The notes beneath the pieces were generated by a model that worked only from the letters and a program-made list of their open reading frames with translations, did not search any database and had not been told where the DNA came from. 64,000 nucleotides of DNA from Burkholderia pyrrocinia. Its GTDB lineage: Bacteria > Pseudomonadota > Gammaproteobacteria > Burkholderiales > Burkholderiaceae. This document shows, piece after piece, positions 15,788 through 25,485 of the stretch. The position numbers and the translations under genes were made by a program. The number at the start of each line of letters is the position of its first letter. The stretch's first letter is position 1. Location: the NCBI RefSeq assembly GCF_022809715.1, contig NZ_CP094459.1, positions 1,984,001 through 2,048,000 of the forward strand. The letters run 5' to 3'.

Positions 15788-17521
15788 GTGCTCTCGTTCC
15801 TGCTGAAGCTGCGCACTCGCGCCGAAACGCTGTTCCGCCTGTCGGACGCCCATACGATGCTGATCTGGTCGGCCATCGTCGGCGTCGGCGGCGCCTTCGC
15901 CACCATGGCGTTCCGCGAAGGCATCGACCTGATGCAGCGCCTGATCTCCGGGCACAGCGGCAGTTTCGTCCAGATGGCGAAGAGCCTGCCGTGGTACGTG
16001 CGGTTCTGGATGCCGGCCGCGGGCGGCTTCCTCGCCGGCTGCGTGCTGCTGCTCGCGACACGCGGCGACAAGCCGTCCGGCAAGACCGACTACATGGAAT
16101 CCGTCGCGCTCGGCAACGGCATCGTGCCCGTGCGGCAGAGCCTGTGGCGCAGCGTGTCGTCGCTGCTGACGATCGGCAGCGGCGGCTCGATCGGCCGCGA
16201 AGGCCCGATGGTGCAGCTCGCGGCGCTCGCCGCGTCGCTCGTCGGCCGCTTCGTGCACTTCGACCCGCCGCGCCTGCGCCTGCTGGTCGCGTGCGGGGCA
16301 GCTGCCGGCATCACGTCCGCGTACAACGCGCCGATCGCCGGCGCGTTCTTCGTGTCGGAGATCGTGCTCGGCACGATCGCGATGGAGAGCTTCGGGCCGA
16401 TGGTCGTCGCGTCGGTCGTCGCGAACATCGTGATGCGCGAATTCGCCGGCTACCGGCCGCCGTACGAAATGCCGGTGTTTCCGGCCGTCACCGGCCCCGA
16501 GGTGCTGCTGTTCGTCGTGCTCGGCGCGCTGTGCGGCGTGCTCGCGCCGCAGTTCCTGCACCTGCTCGACGCGTCGAAGAACCAGTTCAAGCGGCTGCCC
16601 GTGCCGCTGCCCGTGCGGCTCGCGCTCGGCGGCCTCGTCGTCGGCGTGATCTCGGTGTGGATTCCGGACGTGTGGGGCAACGGCTACAGCGTCGTGAACC
16701 ACATCCTTCATTCGCCGTGGACCTGGCAGGCGCTCGTCGCGGTACTCGTGTTCAAGGTGATCGCGACCGCCGCGACCGCCGGCTCGGGCGCGATCGGCGG
16801 CGTCTTCACGCCGACGCTGTTCGTCGGCGCGGTGTTCGGTTCGCTGTTCGGGCTCGCGATGGAAGCGCTGTGGCCCGGCCATACGTCGGCATATTTCGCG
16901 TATGCGATCGTCGGGATGGGCGCGTTCATGGCGGGCGCCACGCAGGCGCCGCTGATGGCGATCCTGATGATCTTCGAGATGACGCTGAGCTATCAGGTCG
17001 TGCTGCCGTTGCTGGTGTCGTGCGTGTTCGCGTATTTCGTCGCGCGCGCGACGGGCACGACGTCGATGTACGAGATCACGCTGCACCACTACCAGGACGC
17101 GCAGGAACGGCTGCGGCTGCGCACCACGCAGATGCGCGAGCTGATCCAGCCCGCGCAGACGGTCGTGCCGCTCACCGCGAGCGTCGCCGACATGACGCGC
17201 GTGTTTCTCGAATATCCGGTGAAGTACCTGTACGTGACCGACGACGCCGGGCGCTTCCGCGGCGCGGTCGCGCTGAAGGACATCACGTCCGACCTGCTCG
17301 ACAAGCGCGACACGTCCGACAAGACCGCCGCGCACTACGCGCATACGCCGTTTCCGCTCCTCACGCCCGACATGCCGCTCGCGACGGCGCTCGAACGCTT
17401 CATGGCGTTCCAGGGCGAACGGCTGCCGGTGATCGAAAGCGAAGCCGAGCCGACGCTCGCGGGCGTCGTCTACAAGACGTCGCTGCTCGACGCGTACCGG
17501 CGGATGACCGGCGAGCGCTGA
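15788..17521 (+). CDS. clcB: ClC-type chloride channel/antiporter with CBS domains
   Basis: A 577-residue protein when started at GTG 15788 (VLSFLLKLRTRAETLF); ATG 15752 would add 12 residues and neither start has a clear ribosome site. ClC signature motifs are present: G-S-G-G-S-I-G-R-E-G-P near residue 125 (proton/chloride gate Glu) and G-G-V-F-T-P near residue 335. The last 130 residues are a cytoplasmic CBS pair. The ClcB subgroup supports acid-resistance chloride exchange in E. coli. It is convergent with the TetR gene; a small hairpin CGCGGGC/GCCCGCG lies at 17580-17602 between them. Confidence 0.9.
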   Translation: MLSFLLKLRTRAETLFRLSDAHTMLIWSAIVGVGGAFATMAFREGIDLMQRLISGHSGSFVQMAKSLPWYVRFWMPAAGGFLAGCVLLLATRGDKPSGKTDYMESVALGNGIVPVRQSLWRSVSSLLTIGSGGSIGREGPMVQLAALAASLVGRFVHFDPPRLRLLVACGAAAGITSAYNAPIAGAFFVSEIVLGTIAMESFGPMVVASVVANIVMREFAGYRPPYEMPVFPAVTGPEVLLFVVLGALCGVLAPQFLHLLDASKNQFKRLPVPLPVRLALGGLVVGVISVWIPDVWGNGYSVVNHILHSPWTWQALVAVLVFKVIATAATAGSGAIGGVFTPTLFVGAVFGSLFGLAMEALWPGHTSAYFAYAIVGMGAFMAGATQAPLMAILMIFEMTLSYQVVLPLLVSCVFAYFVARATGTTSMYEITLHHYQDAQERLRLRTTQMRELIQPAQTVVPLTASVADMTRVFLEYPVKYLYVTDDAGRFRGAVALKDITSDLLDKRDTSDKTAAHYAHTPFPLLTPDMPLATALERFMAFQGERLPVIESEAEPTLAGVVYKTSLLDAYRRMTGER

Positions 17522-17617
17522 CGCGCACGGTGCGGCTCGCGTCGCACCGCACCGTACCGCTTCATCGCATGCAGCCTGCCGCGGGCGAACACGATGCCCG
17601 CGAACCCGCTTCCCCGC

Positions 17618-18238
17618 TCAGTCCGGCGCGCGCCCCAGCACGACCCGTGCGAAGAACCCCGCGAGCACCGATTCGGCCACGTCGGCCGGCACGTGCTGCG
17701 GATCGGCCGTGTAGTACGACTGCACGCCATCGCACAGGCACATCAGCCCGAACGCGAGCGTCTCGGCCGGCAGCAGCAGCGGCGTGCCCGAGCGCTCGGC
17801 GAAGCGCTGGATGAATTCGGCCATCTGCAGGCGCTTGCCGTGCAGGAACTGGTTGAAGCGCACGCGGAATTTCGCGTCGCGCGCGGCCTGCAGCTTCGCC
17901 TCGCCCCACAGCAGCGAGAACTCGTCGTCGCGGAACAGCGTCCGGTAATGCGCGAGCGTCATCGACTCCATCTGTTCGCGCGTCCCGCCCTCGTCGAAAA
18001 TCGCCTCGAAATCGGCCCGCACCGCCTCATGGTTGCGCTCCAGCAACTCCAGCAGCAGGTCCGACTTGCTGCGGAAATTCGAGTAGAACGCGCCGCGCGT
18101 ATAGCCGGCCGCGGCCGCGATGTCCTCGACGCTCGCAGCCACATAGCCTTTCTTCAGAAAAATACGATGCGCAGCTTTCAGCAGACGTTCGCGCGTCTGG
18201 TCCCTGCTCTGCTCGCGAGTTAAGCGCTGTGGTTTCAT
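17618..18238 (-). CDS. TetR-family repressor of the adjacent efflux operon
   Basis: A 206-residue protein. The TetR helix-turn-helix (T-R-E-R-L-L-K-A-A-H-R-I-F-L-K-K-G-Y-V-A-A-S-V-E-D-I-A) spans residues 14-60, with Y-T-R-G-A-F-Y-S-N-F-R-S-K-S-D-L-L as its conserved end. The C-terminal ligand domain resembles the AcrR/TetR C-terminal group. It is divergent from the RND efflux genes, the usual arrangement for a drug-responsive local repressor. ATG 18238 gives MKPQRLTREQSRDQ. Confidence 0.88.
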   Translation of the reverse strand: MKPQRLTREQSRDQTRERLLKAAHRIFLKKGYVAASVEDIAAAAGYTRGAFYSNFRSKSDLLLELLERNHEAVRADFEAIFDEGGTREQMESMTLAHYRTLFRDDEFSLLWGEAKLQAARDAKFRVRFNQFLHGKRLQMAEFIQRFAERSGTPLLLPAETLAFGLMCLCDGVQSYYTADPQHVPADVAESVLAGFFARVVLGRAPD

Positions 18239-18287
18239 GGCGCGCAGTCTAGCACCATTACCCCTTCGGATTCACCTTTGCATTCAG

Positions 18288-18301
18288 ATACAGGTGTGTA
18301 T
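18288..18301. promoter_or_regulatory. Candidate TetR operator in the divergent promoter region
   Basis: Inverted repeat ATACA-GGTG-TGTAT, midway between the TetR start (18238) and the adaptor start (18417). An overlapping longer dyad CACCT-N13-AGGTG begins at 18272. Assignment is by position and symmetry only. Confidence 0.45.
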
Positions 18302-18416
18302 TAGAATCCGCCACAGTTTCTGAAATTGTTGTCCGCGCGCCGCTACCGGCGCCGCTTGGGGCAAGCGCCCGTCGCGCTTGCCGGCTTCGTTCCGCTCCAT
18401 CTCCCCTGGGGGTTTC

Positions 18417-19526
18417 GTGAATCGCTCCGGTTCCCGCGCCGCGCTGCTGATCGGCGTCGCGCTCTTCGTCGCCGCCTGTCATCCGAAAGAATCCGCGCCG
18501 CCCGCGCCGCGCCCCGTCGTCGCGCTGCCCGCGCATGCCGATGGCGCCGCGGTCGCGCGCACGCTGCCCGGCGAAATCCAGCCGCGCTACGCGACGCCGC
18601 TGTCGTTCCGCATCGCCGGCAAGATCGTCGAGCGCAAGGTGCGGCTCGGCGATACGGTCAAGGTCGGCCAGGTCGTCGCGCTGCTCGATCCGTCCGACGT
18701 CGAGAAAAACGCCGCGAGCGCGCAGGCGCAGCTCGATGCCGCGACGCACACCCTCGCATTCGCGAAGCAGCAGCTCGACCGCGACCGCGCGCAGGCGCAT
18801 GAAAACCTGATCGCGACCGCACAGCTCGAGCAGACCCAGAACAGCTACACGTCGGCGCTCGCGCAGCGCGACCAGGCACAGCAGCAGCTCGCGCTCGCGA
18901 AGAACCAGCTCCGCTATGCGACGCTCGTCGCCGATCATGCGGGCTACATCACCGCCGAACAGGCCGACACCGGCCAGAACGTGTCGGCCGGCCAGGCCGT
19001 CTACCAGCTCGCGTGGTCCGGCGACGTCGACGTCGTCAGCGACGTGCCCGAGGCCGCGCTCGCGTCGCTCGCACCCGGCCATGCAGCGACCGTCATGCTG
19101 CCGTCGCTGCCGGGCCGCCAGTTCGCCGCAAAGGTGCGCGAAGTTGCGCCGGCCGCCGATCCGCAAAGCCGCACCTATCGCGTGAAGCTCACGCTCGCCG
19201 CGCCCGATCCGGCGATCCGCCTCGGCATGACCGCGAACGTCGCATTCGACGGCGCGCCGGCCGCCGGCGACGCGCAGCCGATCACGCTGCCCGCGACCGC
19301 GCTGTTCCACGACGGCGCGCAACCAGCCGTGTGGGTCGTGCGCACCAAGGACGACACGCTCGAATTGCGCCGCGTCGACGTCGCGCGCTTCAACGAGCGC
19401 ACCGTCACCGTGTCGCACGGGCTGCAGCCGGGCGAGCGCGTCGTGCTGCAGGGCGTGCATACGGTCAGCGCGGGCGAGAAGGTGCGCCCGATCGCGCCGC
19501 TGCATCCGGAGGACTTCGCATCGTGA
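18417..19526 (+). CDS. RND efflux periplasmic adaptor (membrane fusion) lipoprotein
   Basis: A 369-residue protein from GTG 18417, with CTGGGGG just before it. An N-terminal signal ends in the lipobox V-A-A-C (residues 19-22), so it is probably a lipid-anchored adaptor. The biotinyl-lipoyl-like hairpin halves (F-R-I-A-G-K-I-V-E-R-K-V-R-L-G-D-T-V-K-V-G-Q and a later V-A-D-H-A-G-Y-I-T-A-E-Q-A-D-T-G-Q) flank an alpha-helical coiled coil (residues 95-165). It bridges the inner-membrane pump and the outer-membrane channel encoded next. The stop overlaps the pump start as GTGA. Confidence 0.9.
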   Translation: MNRSGSRAALLIGVALFVAACHPKESAPPAPRPVVALPAHADGAAVARTLPGEIQPRYATPLSFRIAGKIVERKVRLGDTVKVGQVVALLDPSDVEKNAASAQAQLDAATHTLAFAKQQLDRDRAQAHENLIATAQLEQTQNSYTSALAQRDQAQQQLALAKNQLRYATLVADHAGYITAEQADTGQNVSAGQAVYQLAWSGDVDVVSDVPEAALASLAPGHAATVMLPSLPGRQFAAKVREVAPAADPQSRTYRVKLTLAAPDPAIRLGMTANVAFDGAPAAGDAQPITLPATALFHDGAQPAVWVVRTKDDTLELRRVDVARFNERTVTVSHGLQPGERVVLQGVHTVSAGEKVRPIAPLHPEDFAS

Positions 19527-22500
19527 GCACCCCCCGCGAAGAAGGCCGGTTCAACCTGTCGGCATGGGCGCTGCGCCACCAGGCGCTCGTCGTCTACCTG
19601 ATCGCGCTCGCGACGCTCGCGGGCATCCTCGCGTACACGCGGCTCGCGCAGTCCGAAGACCCGCCGTTCACGTTCCGCGTGATGGTGATCCGCACGTTCT
19701 GGCCCGGCGCGACCGCGCGGCAGGTGCAGGAACAGGTCACCGACCGGATCGGCCGCAAGCTGCAGGAAACGCCGGCCATCGACTTCCTGCGCAGCTATTC
19801 GCGCCCCGGCGAATCGCTGATCTTCTTCACGATGAAGGATTCGGCGCCCGTGAAGGACGTGCCCGAGACCTGGTACCAGATCCGCAAGAAGGTCGGCGAC
19901 ATCGGCTATACGCTGCCGCCCGGCGTGCAGGGCCCGTTCTTCAACGACGAATTCGGCGACGTCTACACCAACATCTGGACGCTCGAAGGCGACGGCTTCT
20001 CGCCCGCGCAGCTGCACGACTACGCGGACCAGTTGCGCACCGTGCTGCTGCGCGTGCCGGGCGTCGGCAAGGTCGACTATTTCGGCGACCCCGACCAGCG
20101 GATCTTCATCGAGGTGAACAACGCGCAGCTCACGCGCCTCGGCATCTCGCCGCAGCAGCTCGGGCAGGCGATCAACGCGCAGAACGACATCTCGTCGGCC
20201 GGCGTGCTGACGACCGCCGACGATCGCGTGTTCGTGCGGCCGAGCGGCCAGTTCGACAATGTCAATGCGATCGCCGATACGCTGATCCGCATCAACGGCC
20301 GCACGTTCCGGCTCGGCGATCTCGCGACGGTCAAGCGCGGCTACGACGATCCGGTCGTCACCCAGATGCGCGCGGCCGGCTCAGGTGCGGCCGGCAAGGC
20401 CGTGCTCGGCATCGGCGTGACGATGCAGCCGGGCGGCGACGTGATCCGGCTCGGCAAGGCGCTCGACGCCGAATCTAAGGACCTGCAGGCGCGGTTGCCG
20501 GCCGGCCTCAAGCTGGTCGAGGTATCGAGCATGCCGCATGCGGTCGCGCATTCGGTCGACGATTTCCTCGAGGCGGTCGCCGAAGCCATCGCGATCGTGC
20601 TGGTCGTGAGCCTCGTATCGCTCGGCCTGCGCACCGGGATGGTCGTCGTGATCTCGATTCCGGTCGTGCTCGCGGTCACGGCCCTGTTCATGTACCTGTT
20701 CGACATCGGGCTGCACAAGGTGTCGCTCGGCACGCTCGTGCTCGCGCTCGGGCTGCTCGTCGACGACGCGATCATCGCGGTCGAGATGATGGCCGTGAAG
20801 CTCGAACAGGGCTACAGCCGCGCGCGCGCCGCCGCGTTCGCGTACACCAGCACCGCGTTCCCGATGCTGACGGGCACGCTCGTCACGGTGTCGGGCTTCC
20901 TGCCGATCGCGCTCGCGAAATCGAGCACCGGCGAATACACGCGCTCGATCTTCGAGGTGTCGGCGATCGCGCTGATCGCGTCGTGGTTCGCGGCCGTCGT
21001 GCTGATCCCGCTGCTCGGCTACCACATGCTGCCCGAGCGCAAGCGGCAGGCGCACGAAGCGCACCTGCCCGACGACCACGAGCACGACATCTACGACACG
21101 CGCTTCTACCGGCGGCTGCGCGGCTGGGTCGACTGGTGCATCGAGCGGCGCTTCGTCGTGCTGCTGATCACGGGCGCCCTGTTCGTCGTGTCGCTGATGG
21201 GCTTCTCGCTGGTGCCGCAGCAGTTCTTCCCGAGCTCCGACCGGCCCGAGCTGCTGGTCGACCTGCGGCTGCCCGAGGGCGCGTCGTTCGCGGCGACGCT
21301 GCGCGAAACCGAACGCCTCGAGAAGGCGATCGACAAGCGCCCCGAGATCGATCATTCGGTGAACTTCGTCGGCAGCGGCGCGCCGCGCTTCTACCTGCCG
21401 CTCGACCAGCAGCTGCAACTGCCGAACTTCGCGCAGTTCGTGATCACCGCGAAATCGGTCAAGGATCGCGAGAAGCTCGCGACCTGGCTCGAAACCACGC
21501 TGCGCGACAAGTTCCCGGCCGTGCGCTGGCGGCTGTCGCGGCTCGAGAACGGCCCGCCGGTCGGCTATCCGGTGCAGTTCCGCGTGAGCGGCGACAGCAT
21601 CGCGACGGTCCGCTCGATCGCCGAGAAGGTCGCGGCGACGATGCGCGGCGATGCGCGCACGGTCAACGTGCAGTACGACTGGGACGAGCCGGCCGAGCGC
21701 TCGGTGCGCTTCGAGATCGATCAGAAGAAGGCGCGCGAGCTGAACGTGACGTCGCAGGACGTGTCGAGCTTCCTCGCGATGACGCTGTCCGGCGCGACCG
21801 TCACGCAGTACCGCGAGCGCGACAAGCTGATCGCGGTCGACCTGCGCGCGCCGCAGGCCGACCGCGTCGATCCGGCGAAGCTCGCGGGCCTCGCGCTGCC
21901 GACGCCGAACGGCCCGGTGCCGCTCGGCTCGCTCGGCCGCTTCGAGCCGACGCTCGAATACGGCGTCGTGTGGGAACGCGACCGCCAGCCGACCATCACC
22001 GTGCAGTCGGACGTGCGCGCCGGCGCACAGGGCATCGACGTCACGCACGCGGTCGACGCGAAGCTGAACGCGCTGCGCGCGCAGCTGCCGGTCGGCTATC
22101 AGATCAACATCGGCGGCTCGGTCGAGGAAAGCGCGAAGGCGCAGAACTCGATCAACGCGCAGATGCCGCTGATGGCGATCGCCGTGTTCACGCTGCTGAT
22201 GATCCAGCTGCAGAGCTTCTCGCGCGTGCTGATGGTCGTGCTGACCGCGCCGCTCGGGCTGATCGGCGTGGTCGCCACGCTGCTGCTGTTCGGGCAGCCG
22301 TTCGGCTTCGTCGCGATGCTCGGCGTGATCGCGATGTTCGGGATCATCATGCGCAACTCGGTGATCCTGGTCGACCAGATCGAGCAGGACATCGCGGTCG
22401 GCCACGGCCGCGTCGACGCGATCATCGGCGCGACGGTGCGGCGCTTCCGCCCGATCACGCTGACGGCCGCGGCCGCCGTGCTCGCGCTGATCCCGCTGCT

Positions 22501-22687
22501 GCGCTCGAACTTCTTCGGGCCGATGGCGACCGCGCTGATGGGCGGCATCACGAGCGCGACCGTGCTGACGCTGTTCTACCTGCCCGCGCTGTACGCGACG
22601 TGGTTCCGCGTGAAGCGCGACGAACGCGACCCGCAGGACGGCCCGCCGCATGACGGCAGCACGCCGGCCGCGCCGACGGGAGCATGA
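19523..22687 (+). CDS. RND multidrug efflux pump, inner-membrane permease
   Basis: A 1054-residue protein, the normal RND pump length, from GTG 19523 (VSTPREEGRFNLSAWALRHQ). Twelve membrane segments in two halves surround large periplasmic domains. The proton-relay aspartates lie in TM4, G-L-L-V-D-D-A-I-I-A-V-E, and a related N-S-V-I-L-V-D-Q-I-E motif is in TM10. It belongs to the group of AcrB-related pumps whose N-terminus reads Q-S-E-D-P-P-F-T-F-R-V-M-V. Substrates are unknown. It is coupled on both sides by four-base overlaps, so adaptor, pump and channel form one transcript. Confidence 0.93.
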   Translation: MSTPREEGRFNLSAWALRHQALVVYLIALATLAGILAYTRLAQSEDPPFTFRVMVIRTFWPGATARQVQEQVTDRIGRKLQETPAIDFLRSYSRPGESLIFFTMKDSAPVKDVPETWYQIRKKVGDIGYTLPPGVQGPFFNDEFGDVYTNIWTLEGDGFSPAQLHDYADQLRTVLLRVPGVGKVDYFGDPDQRIFIEVNNAQLTRLGISPQQLGQAINAQNDISSAGVLTTADDRVFVRPSGQFDNVNAIADTLIRINGRTFRLGDLATVKRGYDDPVVTQMRAAGSGAAGKAVLGIGVTMQPGGDVIRLGKALDAESKDLQARLPAGLKLVEVSSMPHAVAHSVDDFLEAVAEAIAIVLVVSLVSLGLRTGMVVVISIPVVLAVTALFMYLFDIGLHKVSLGTLVLALGLLVDDAIIAVEMMAVKLEQGYSRARAAAFAYTSTAFPMLTGTLVTVSGFLPIALAKSSTGEYTRSIFEVSAIALIASWFAAVVLIPLLGYHMLPERKRQAHEAHLPDDHEHDIYDTRFYRRLRGWVDWCIERRFVVLLITGALFVVSLMGFSLVPQQFFPSSDRPELLVDLRLPEGASFAATLRETERLEKAIDKRPEIDHSVNFVGSGAPRFYLPLDQQLQLPNFAQFVITAKSVKDREKLATWLETTLRDKFPAVRWRLSRLENGPPVGYPVQFRVSGDSIATVRSIAEKVAATMRGDARTVNVQYDWDEPAERSVRFEIDQKKARELNVTSQDVSSFLAMTLSGATVTQYRERDKLIAVDLRAPQADRVDPAKLAGLALPTPNGPVPLGSLGRFEPTLEYGVVWERDRQPTITVQSDVRAGAQGIDVTHAVDAKLNALRAQLPVGYQINIGGSVEESAKAQNSINAQMPLMAIAVFTLLMIQLQSFSRVLMVVLTAPLGLIGVVATLLLFGQPFGFVAMLGVIAMFGIIMRNSVILVDQIEQDIAVGHGRVDAIIGATVRRFRPITLTAAAAVLALIPLLRSNFFGPMATALMGGITSATVLTLFYLPALYATWFRVKRDERDPQDGPPHDGSTPAAPTGA

Positions 22688-24267
22688 CCATGGATGTGTC
22701 GATGAACCTGAAAACCCAAGCCGTGCGCGCGCTCGCAGCCGCGAGCCTCGCCGGGCCCCTGGCCGGCTGCGCGTGGTTCGCGCCGAGCGGCGAGCCGCCC
22801 GCGATGCCGTCTCCGGCGCATTACGGCGCGGTGCCGCAAGTCCAGCAGACCGTGTCCGCGCAAGGCGTCGCGCAGCAGTTCGAAGTCGGCGCGCAACCGG
22901 TGCCCGACTGGTGGAAGCAGTACCGTTCCGATGCGCTGAACGCGCTCGTCGACGAAGGGCTGCGCAACAGCCCGACGCTCAGTGCGGCGTCGCATTCGCT
23001 GGATGCCGCGCGCGAGCAGTTGCGCGGGCAGATCGGCAGCTCGATGCTGCCGTCGATCGACGCGGTCGGCCAGGCCACGCGCCAGCGTGCGCTCGGCGTG
23101 CCGATTCCGGCGCTCGGCGCACCGACGCTGCTGTACGACACGTTCGTCGGGCAACTGCAGGCGAGCTACACGGTCGACCTGTTCGGCGCCTCCCGCTTCG
23201 CGAACCGCGCGCTCGCGAAACGCGTCGACGTCAGTGCGTTCCAGCTCGAATCGGCGCGGCGCGCGCTGGCCGCGAACATCGTCACCGCGTCGATCACGGT
23301 GTCGGTGCTCAACGCGCAGATCGACACGACCGAGCGGCTCGTCGCGCTCGCGAACGACCAGGCGCACGACGCCGAACGCCGCTACGCGCTCGGCTCGGCG
23401 TCGCGCAGCGACGCACTGAACGCGCGGCAAAGCGCCGACACGTTCGCGGCAAGCCTGCCCGCGCTGCGCCAGCAGCGCGACTCGGCGCGCCATGCGCTCG
23501 CGGTGCTGGTCGGCCGCACGCCCGACCGGCCGCCGGCCGATCTCACGCTCGCCGATCTGCATCTGCCCGAGCAGGTGCCCGTCGTCGTGCCGTCGGACCT
23601 GCTGCAAAGCCGCCCGGACATCCAGGCGGCCGACGCGGGGCTGAAGGCGGCCGCTGCGGAAGTGGGCGTCGCGACCGCGCAGCTGTTCCCGCAACTGTCG
23701 CTGTCGGCGGCGATGGGCAAAGGCGGCTTCAGCTGGCCGGCCATGCTGTCGGGCGCCGGCGCGATCTGGAACGTCGGCGCGTCGCTGAGCCAGCCGATCT
23801 TCCACGGCGGCGCGCTGCTCGCGCAGCGCCGCGCGGCGAAGGCCGCCTACGAGGCCGCGGTCGACCAGTACAAGCAGGCCGTGCTCGGCGCGTTCCAGAA
23901 CGTCGCCGATTCGCTCGCGGCGCTCGAACACGATGCGGAGGCACTCGACGCATCGTCCCGCGCCGCGCTGTCCGCACGCGGCGCATACGACGACGCGGCC
24001 GCCCGCGTGCGGCTCGGCGCGCTGCCGCCGTCGGCCGCGCGCGCCAGCGAGCTGCAGTACCGCAACGCACGGCTCGACGAGATCCGCGCGACCGGCGCGC
24101 GGTTCGCGGATACCGCGCGGCTCTATCAGGCGATGGGCACGCCGCCGGCCGATAAGGCCGACAAGGCCGATCAGTCCGGCAAAACCGGCAACACGGCCGG
24201 CGACACCGCAACCGGCCAGGAAGCGCGCGCCGCCACGCCCCCCGACACCGCGCCTTCGCCGCAATAA
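22684..24267 (+). CDS. Outer-membrane efflux channel lipoprotein (NodT/OprM type)
   Basis: A 527-residue protein whose ATG (22684) overlaps the pump stop as ATGA; a second Met at codon 7 is an alternative start. The lipobox L-A-G-C lies at residues 26-29. Two repeated OEP domains follow (PF02321), with the typical W-W-K-Q-Y-R-S-D-A-L-N-A-L-V-D-E-G-L, D-L-L-Q-S-R-P-D-I-Q-A-A-D and Q-P-I-F-H-G-G segments. The last 40 residues (rich in Ala, Asp, Thr and Pro, including a K-A-D repeat) are an unusual low-complexity tail. It forms the trimeric outer-membrane exit duct for the RND pump. Confidence 0.92.
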   Translation: MTMDVSMNLKTQAVRALAAASLAGPLAGCAWFAPSGEPPAMPSPAHYGAVPQVQQTVSAQGVAQQFEVGAQPVPDWWKQYRSDALNALVDEGLRNSPTLSAASHSLDAAREQLRGQIGSSMLPSIDAVGQATRQRALGVPIPALGAPTLLYDTFVGQLQASYTVDLFGASRFANRALAKRVDVSAFQLESARRALAANIVTASITVSVLNAQIDTTERLVALANDQAHDAERRYALGSASRSDALNARQSADTFAASLPALRQQRDSARHALAVLVGRTPDRPPADLTLADLHLPEQVPVVVPSDLLQSRPDIQAADAGLKAAAAEVGVATAQLFPQLSLSAAMGKGGFSWPAMLSGAGAIWNVGASLSQPIFHGGALLAQRRAAKAAYEAAVDQYKQAVLGAFQNVADSLAALEHDAEALDASSRAALSARGAYDDAAARVRLGALPPSAARASELQYRNARLDEIRATGARFADTARLYQAMGTPPADKADKADQSGKTGNTAGDTATGQEARAATPPDTAPSPQ

Positions 24268-24279
24268 GCCGGCCCTTCG

Positions 24280-24316
24280 ATCGGGCGCGCGGTCAACCCG
24301 TCGCGCGCCCGATTTT
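24280..24316 (+). terminator. Rho-independent terminator of the efflux operon
   Basis: Perfect 12-bp stem ATCGGGCGCGCG / CGCGCGCCCGAT around a 10-base loop, followed by TTTCGAT. It lies 13 bases past the channel stop. The T-tract is short but the stem is very stable. Confidence 0.8.
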
Positions 24317-24327
24317 CGATCTTCCGC

Positions 24328-24360
24328 TTGACCCTCACGTAGCGTAACGTTCGAGACTCC
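24328..24360 (+). promoter_or_regulatory. Candidate MerR-type autoregulated promoter
   Basis: TTGACC (24328-24333) forms the -35, overlapping an imperfect dyad CTCACGT-AGCGTA-ACGTTCGAG (24333-24354) in the spacer region. This resembles MerR-family promoters, in which the dyad sits in an overlong -35/-10 spacer. It lies 27-59 bases before the ATG of the MerR-TipAS gene. Confidence 0.5.
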
Positions 24361-24386
24361 AGTGTGCGTACCGAACGGAGGAACGA

Positions 24387-25415
24387 ATGCAGCTGAAAGT
24401 GGGAGAACTGGCGAAACGCAGCGGGCTGACCGTCCGCACGCTTCATCACTATCACGCGATCGGTCTGCTGACGCCTTCGGCACGTGCCGACAACGGCTAC
24501 CGGCTGTACGACCGCCACGACATCGCCCGGCTCCACCAGATCCAGGCGCTGCGTCGCTTCGGACTGTCGCTCACCGAAATCGGCAACTACCTGAACCAGC
24601 CCGGCACCCCGCTCGTCGATCTCGTCGCGAAGCAGATCGCGCTGCTCGACCGCCAGCTCGCGCAAACCGCGCAGCTGCGCGAGCGGCTCGTGAGCCTGCA
24701 CGCGCAGCTGGCCGCGGGCACGGAGCCGGAGCTGGCCGATTGGCTCACCACACTGGAGTTGATGACCGTGTACGACAAATATTTTTCCGAGGAAGAACTC
24801 GCGCGCATGCCGATGTACCGAAAGAGCCAGGCGGGCGACGCGGAATGGATCGCGCTCGTCGGCGAGGTCCGTGCGCTGCACGACGCGGGCGTGCCGCCCG
24901 AGGACGAGCGCGTGCGCGCGCTCGCCGGCCGCTGGATGGCACTGCTCGTGCGCGACACGAACAACGACCCGCGTCTGCTGGCGAAGCTGAACCTGATGCA
25001 CGAGCGTGAACCGGCGATGCAGTCGAAGATCGGCATTTCGACCGCGTTGCGCGACTACGTGCTGCGCGCGACCGCCGAAACGAAGATGCGGATCTTCGAG
25101 AAATATCTCGCGCCGGACGAAATCCGCTTCATGCGGGCGCACTACGGCAAACGCGCGATGGAATGGCCGCAACTGATGGGCGACGTGCGCGACGCGATCG
25201 ACGCGGGCGCGAAGCCCGATTCGCCGGAAGGCCGCGCGCTCGCGCAGCGCTGGCTCGACCTGTTCTGCAGCTATGCGGGCCACGATCCGGCCACGCACGC
25301 GAAATTCCGTCACGCGATGATGAACGAGCCGGCGCTGACGAAGGACGCGTGGGTCGACGATACGCTGCTCGGTTTCATCCGCGAGGCGATGGCGCAGTTG
25401 GTGCCGGCGCGCTGA
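24387..25415 (+). CDS. MerR-family regulator with duplicated TipAS-like domains
   Basis: A 342-residue protein with an ACGGAGGA ribosome site before ATG 24387. The MerR winged helix (V-G-E-L-A-K-R-S-G-L-T-V-R-T-L-H-H-Y-H-A-I-G-L-L) spans residues 5-70, then a dimerising coiled coil to about residue 115. Two antibiotic-binding-type TipAS segments (PF07739) follow at roughly 120-215 and 225-340, each with a W-x-x-L-x-x-x-V-R-x-x-x-D-A-G pattern. TipAS domains bind peptide antibiotics in Streptomyces. A single TipAS copy is usual, so this one may be duplicated. It probably activates its own promoter; other targets are unknown. Confidence 0.82.
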   Translation: MQLKVGELAKRSGLTVRTLHHYHAIGLLTPSARADNGYRLYDRHDIARLHQIQALRRFGLSLTEIGNYLNQPGTPLVDLVAKQIALLDRQLAQTAQLRERLVSLHAQLAAGTEPELADWLTTLELMTVYDKYFSEEELARMPMYRKSQAGDAEWIALVGEVRALHDAGVPPEDERVRALAGRWMALLVRDTNNDPRLLAKLNLMHEREPAMQSKIGISTALRDYVLRATAETKMRIFEKYLAPDEIRFMRAHYGKRAMEWPQLMGDVRDAIDAGAKPDSPEGRALAQRWLDLFCSYAGHDPATHAKFRHAMMNEPALTKDAWVDDTLLGFIREAMAQLVPAR

Positions 25416-25485
25416 TCAGCGACGTGGCGGCGGTACGCAGGTCGCCTGCGCGCCGCCGCCAGGCCCGTGAGGCAGGCCGCCCGCG

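Noticed and set aside
20381..22651. A 756-codon minus-strand open frame opposite the RND pump
   Set aside because: Composition is Arg/Asp/His/Gln-rich with no family features; the plus-strand pump is unambiguous.
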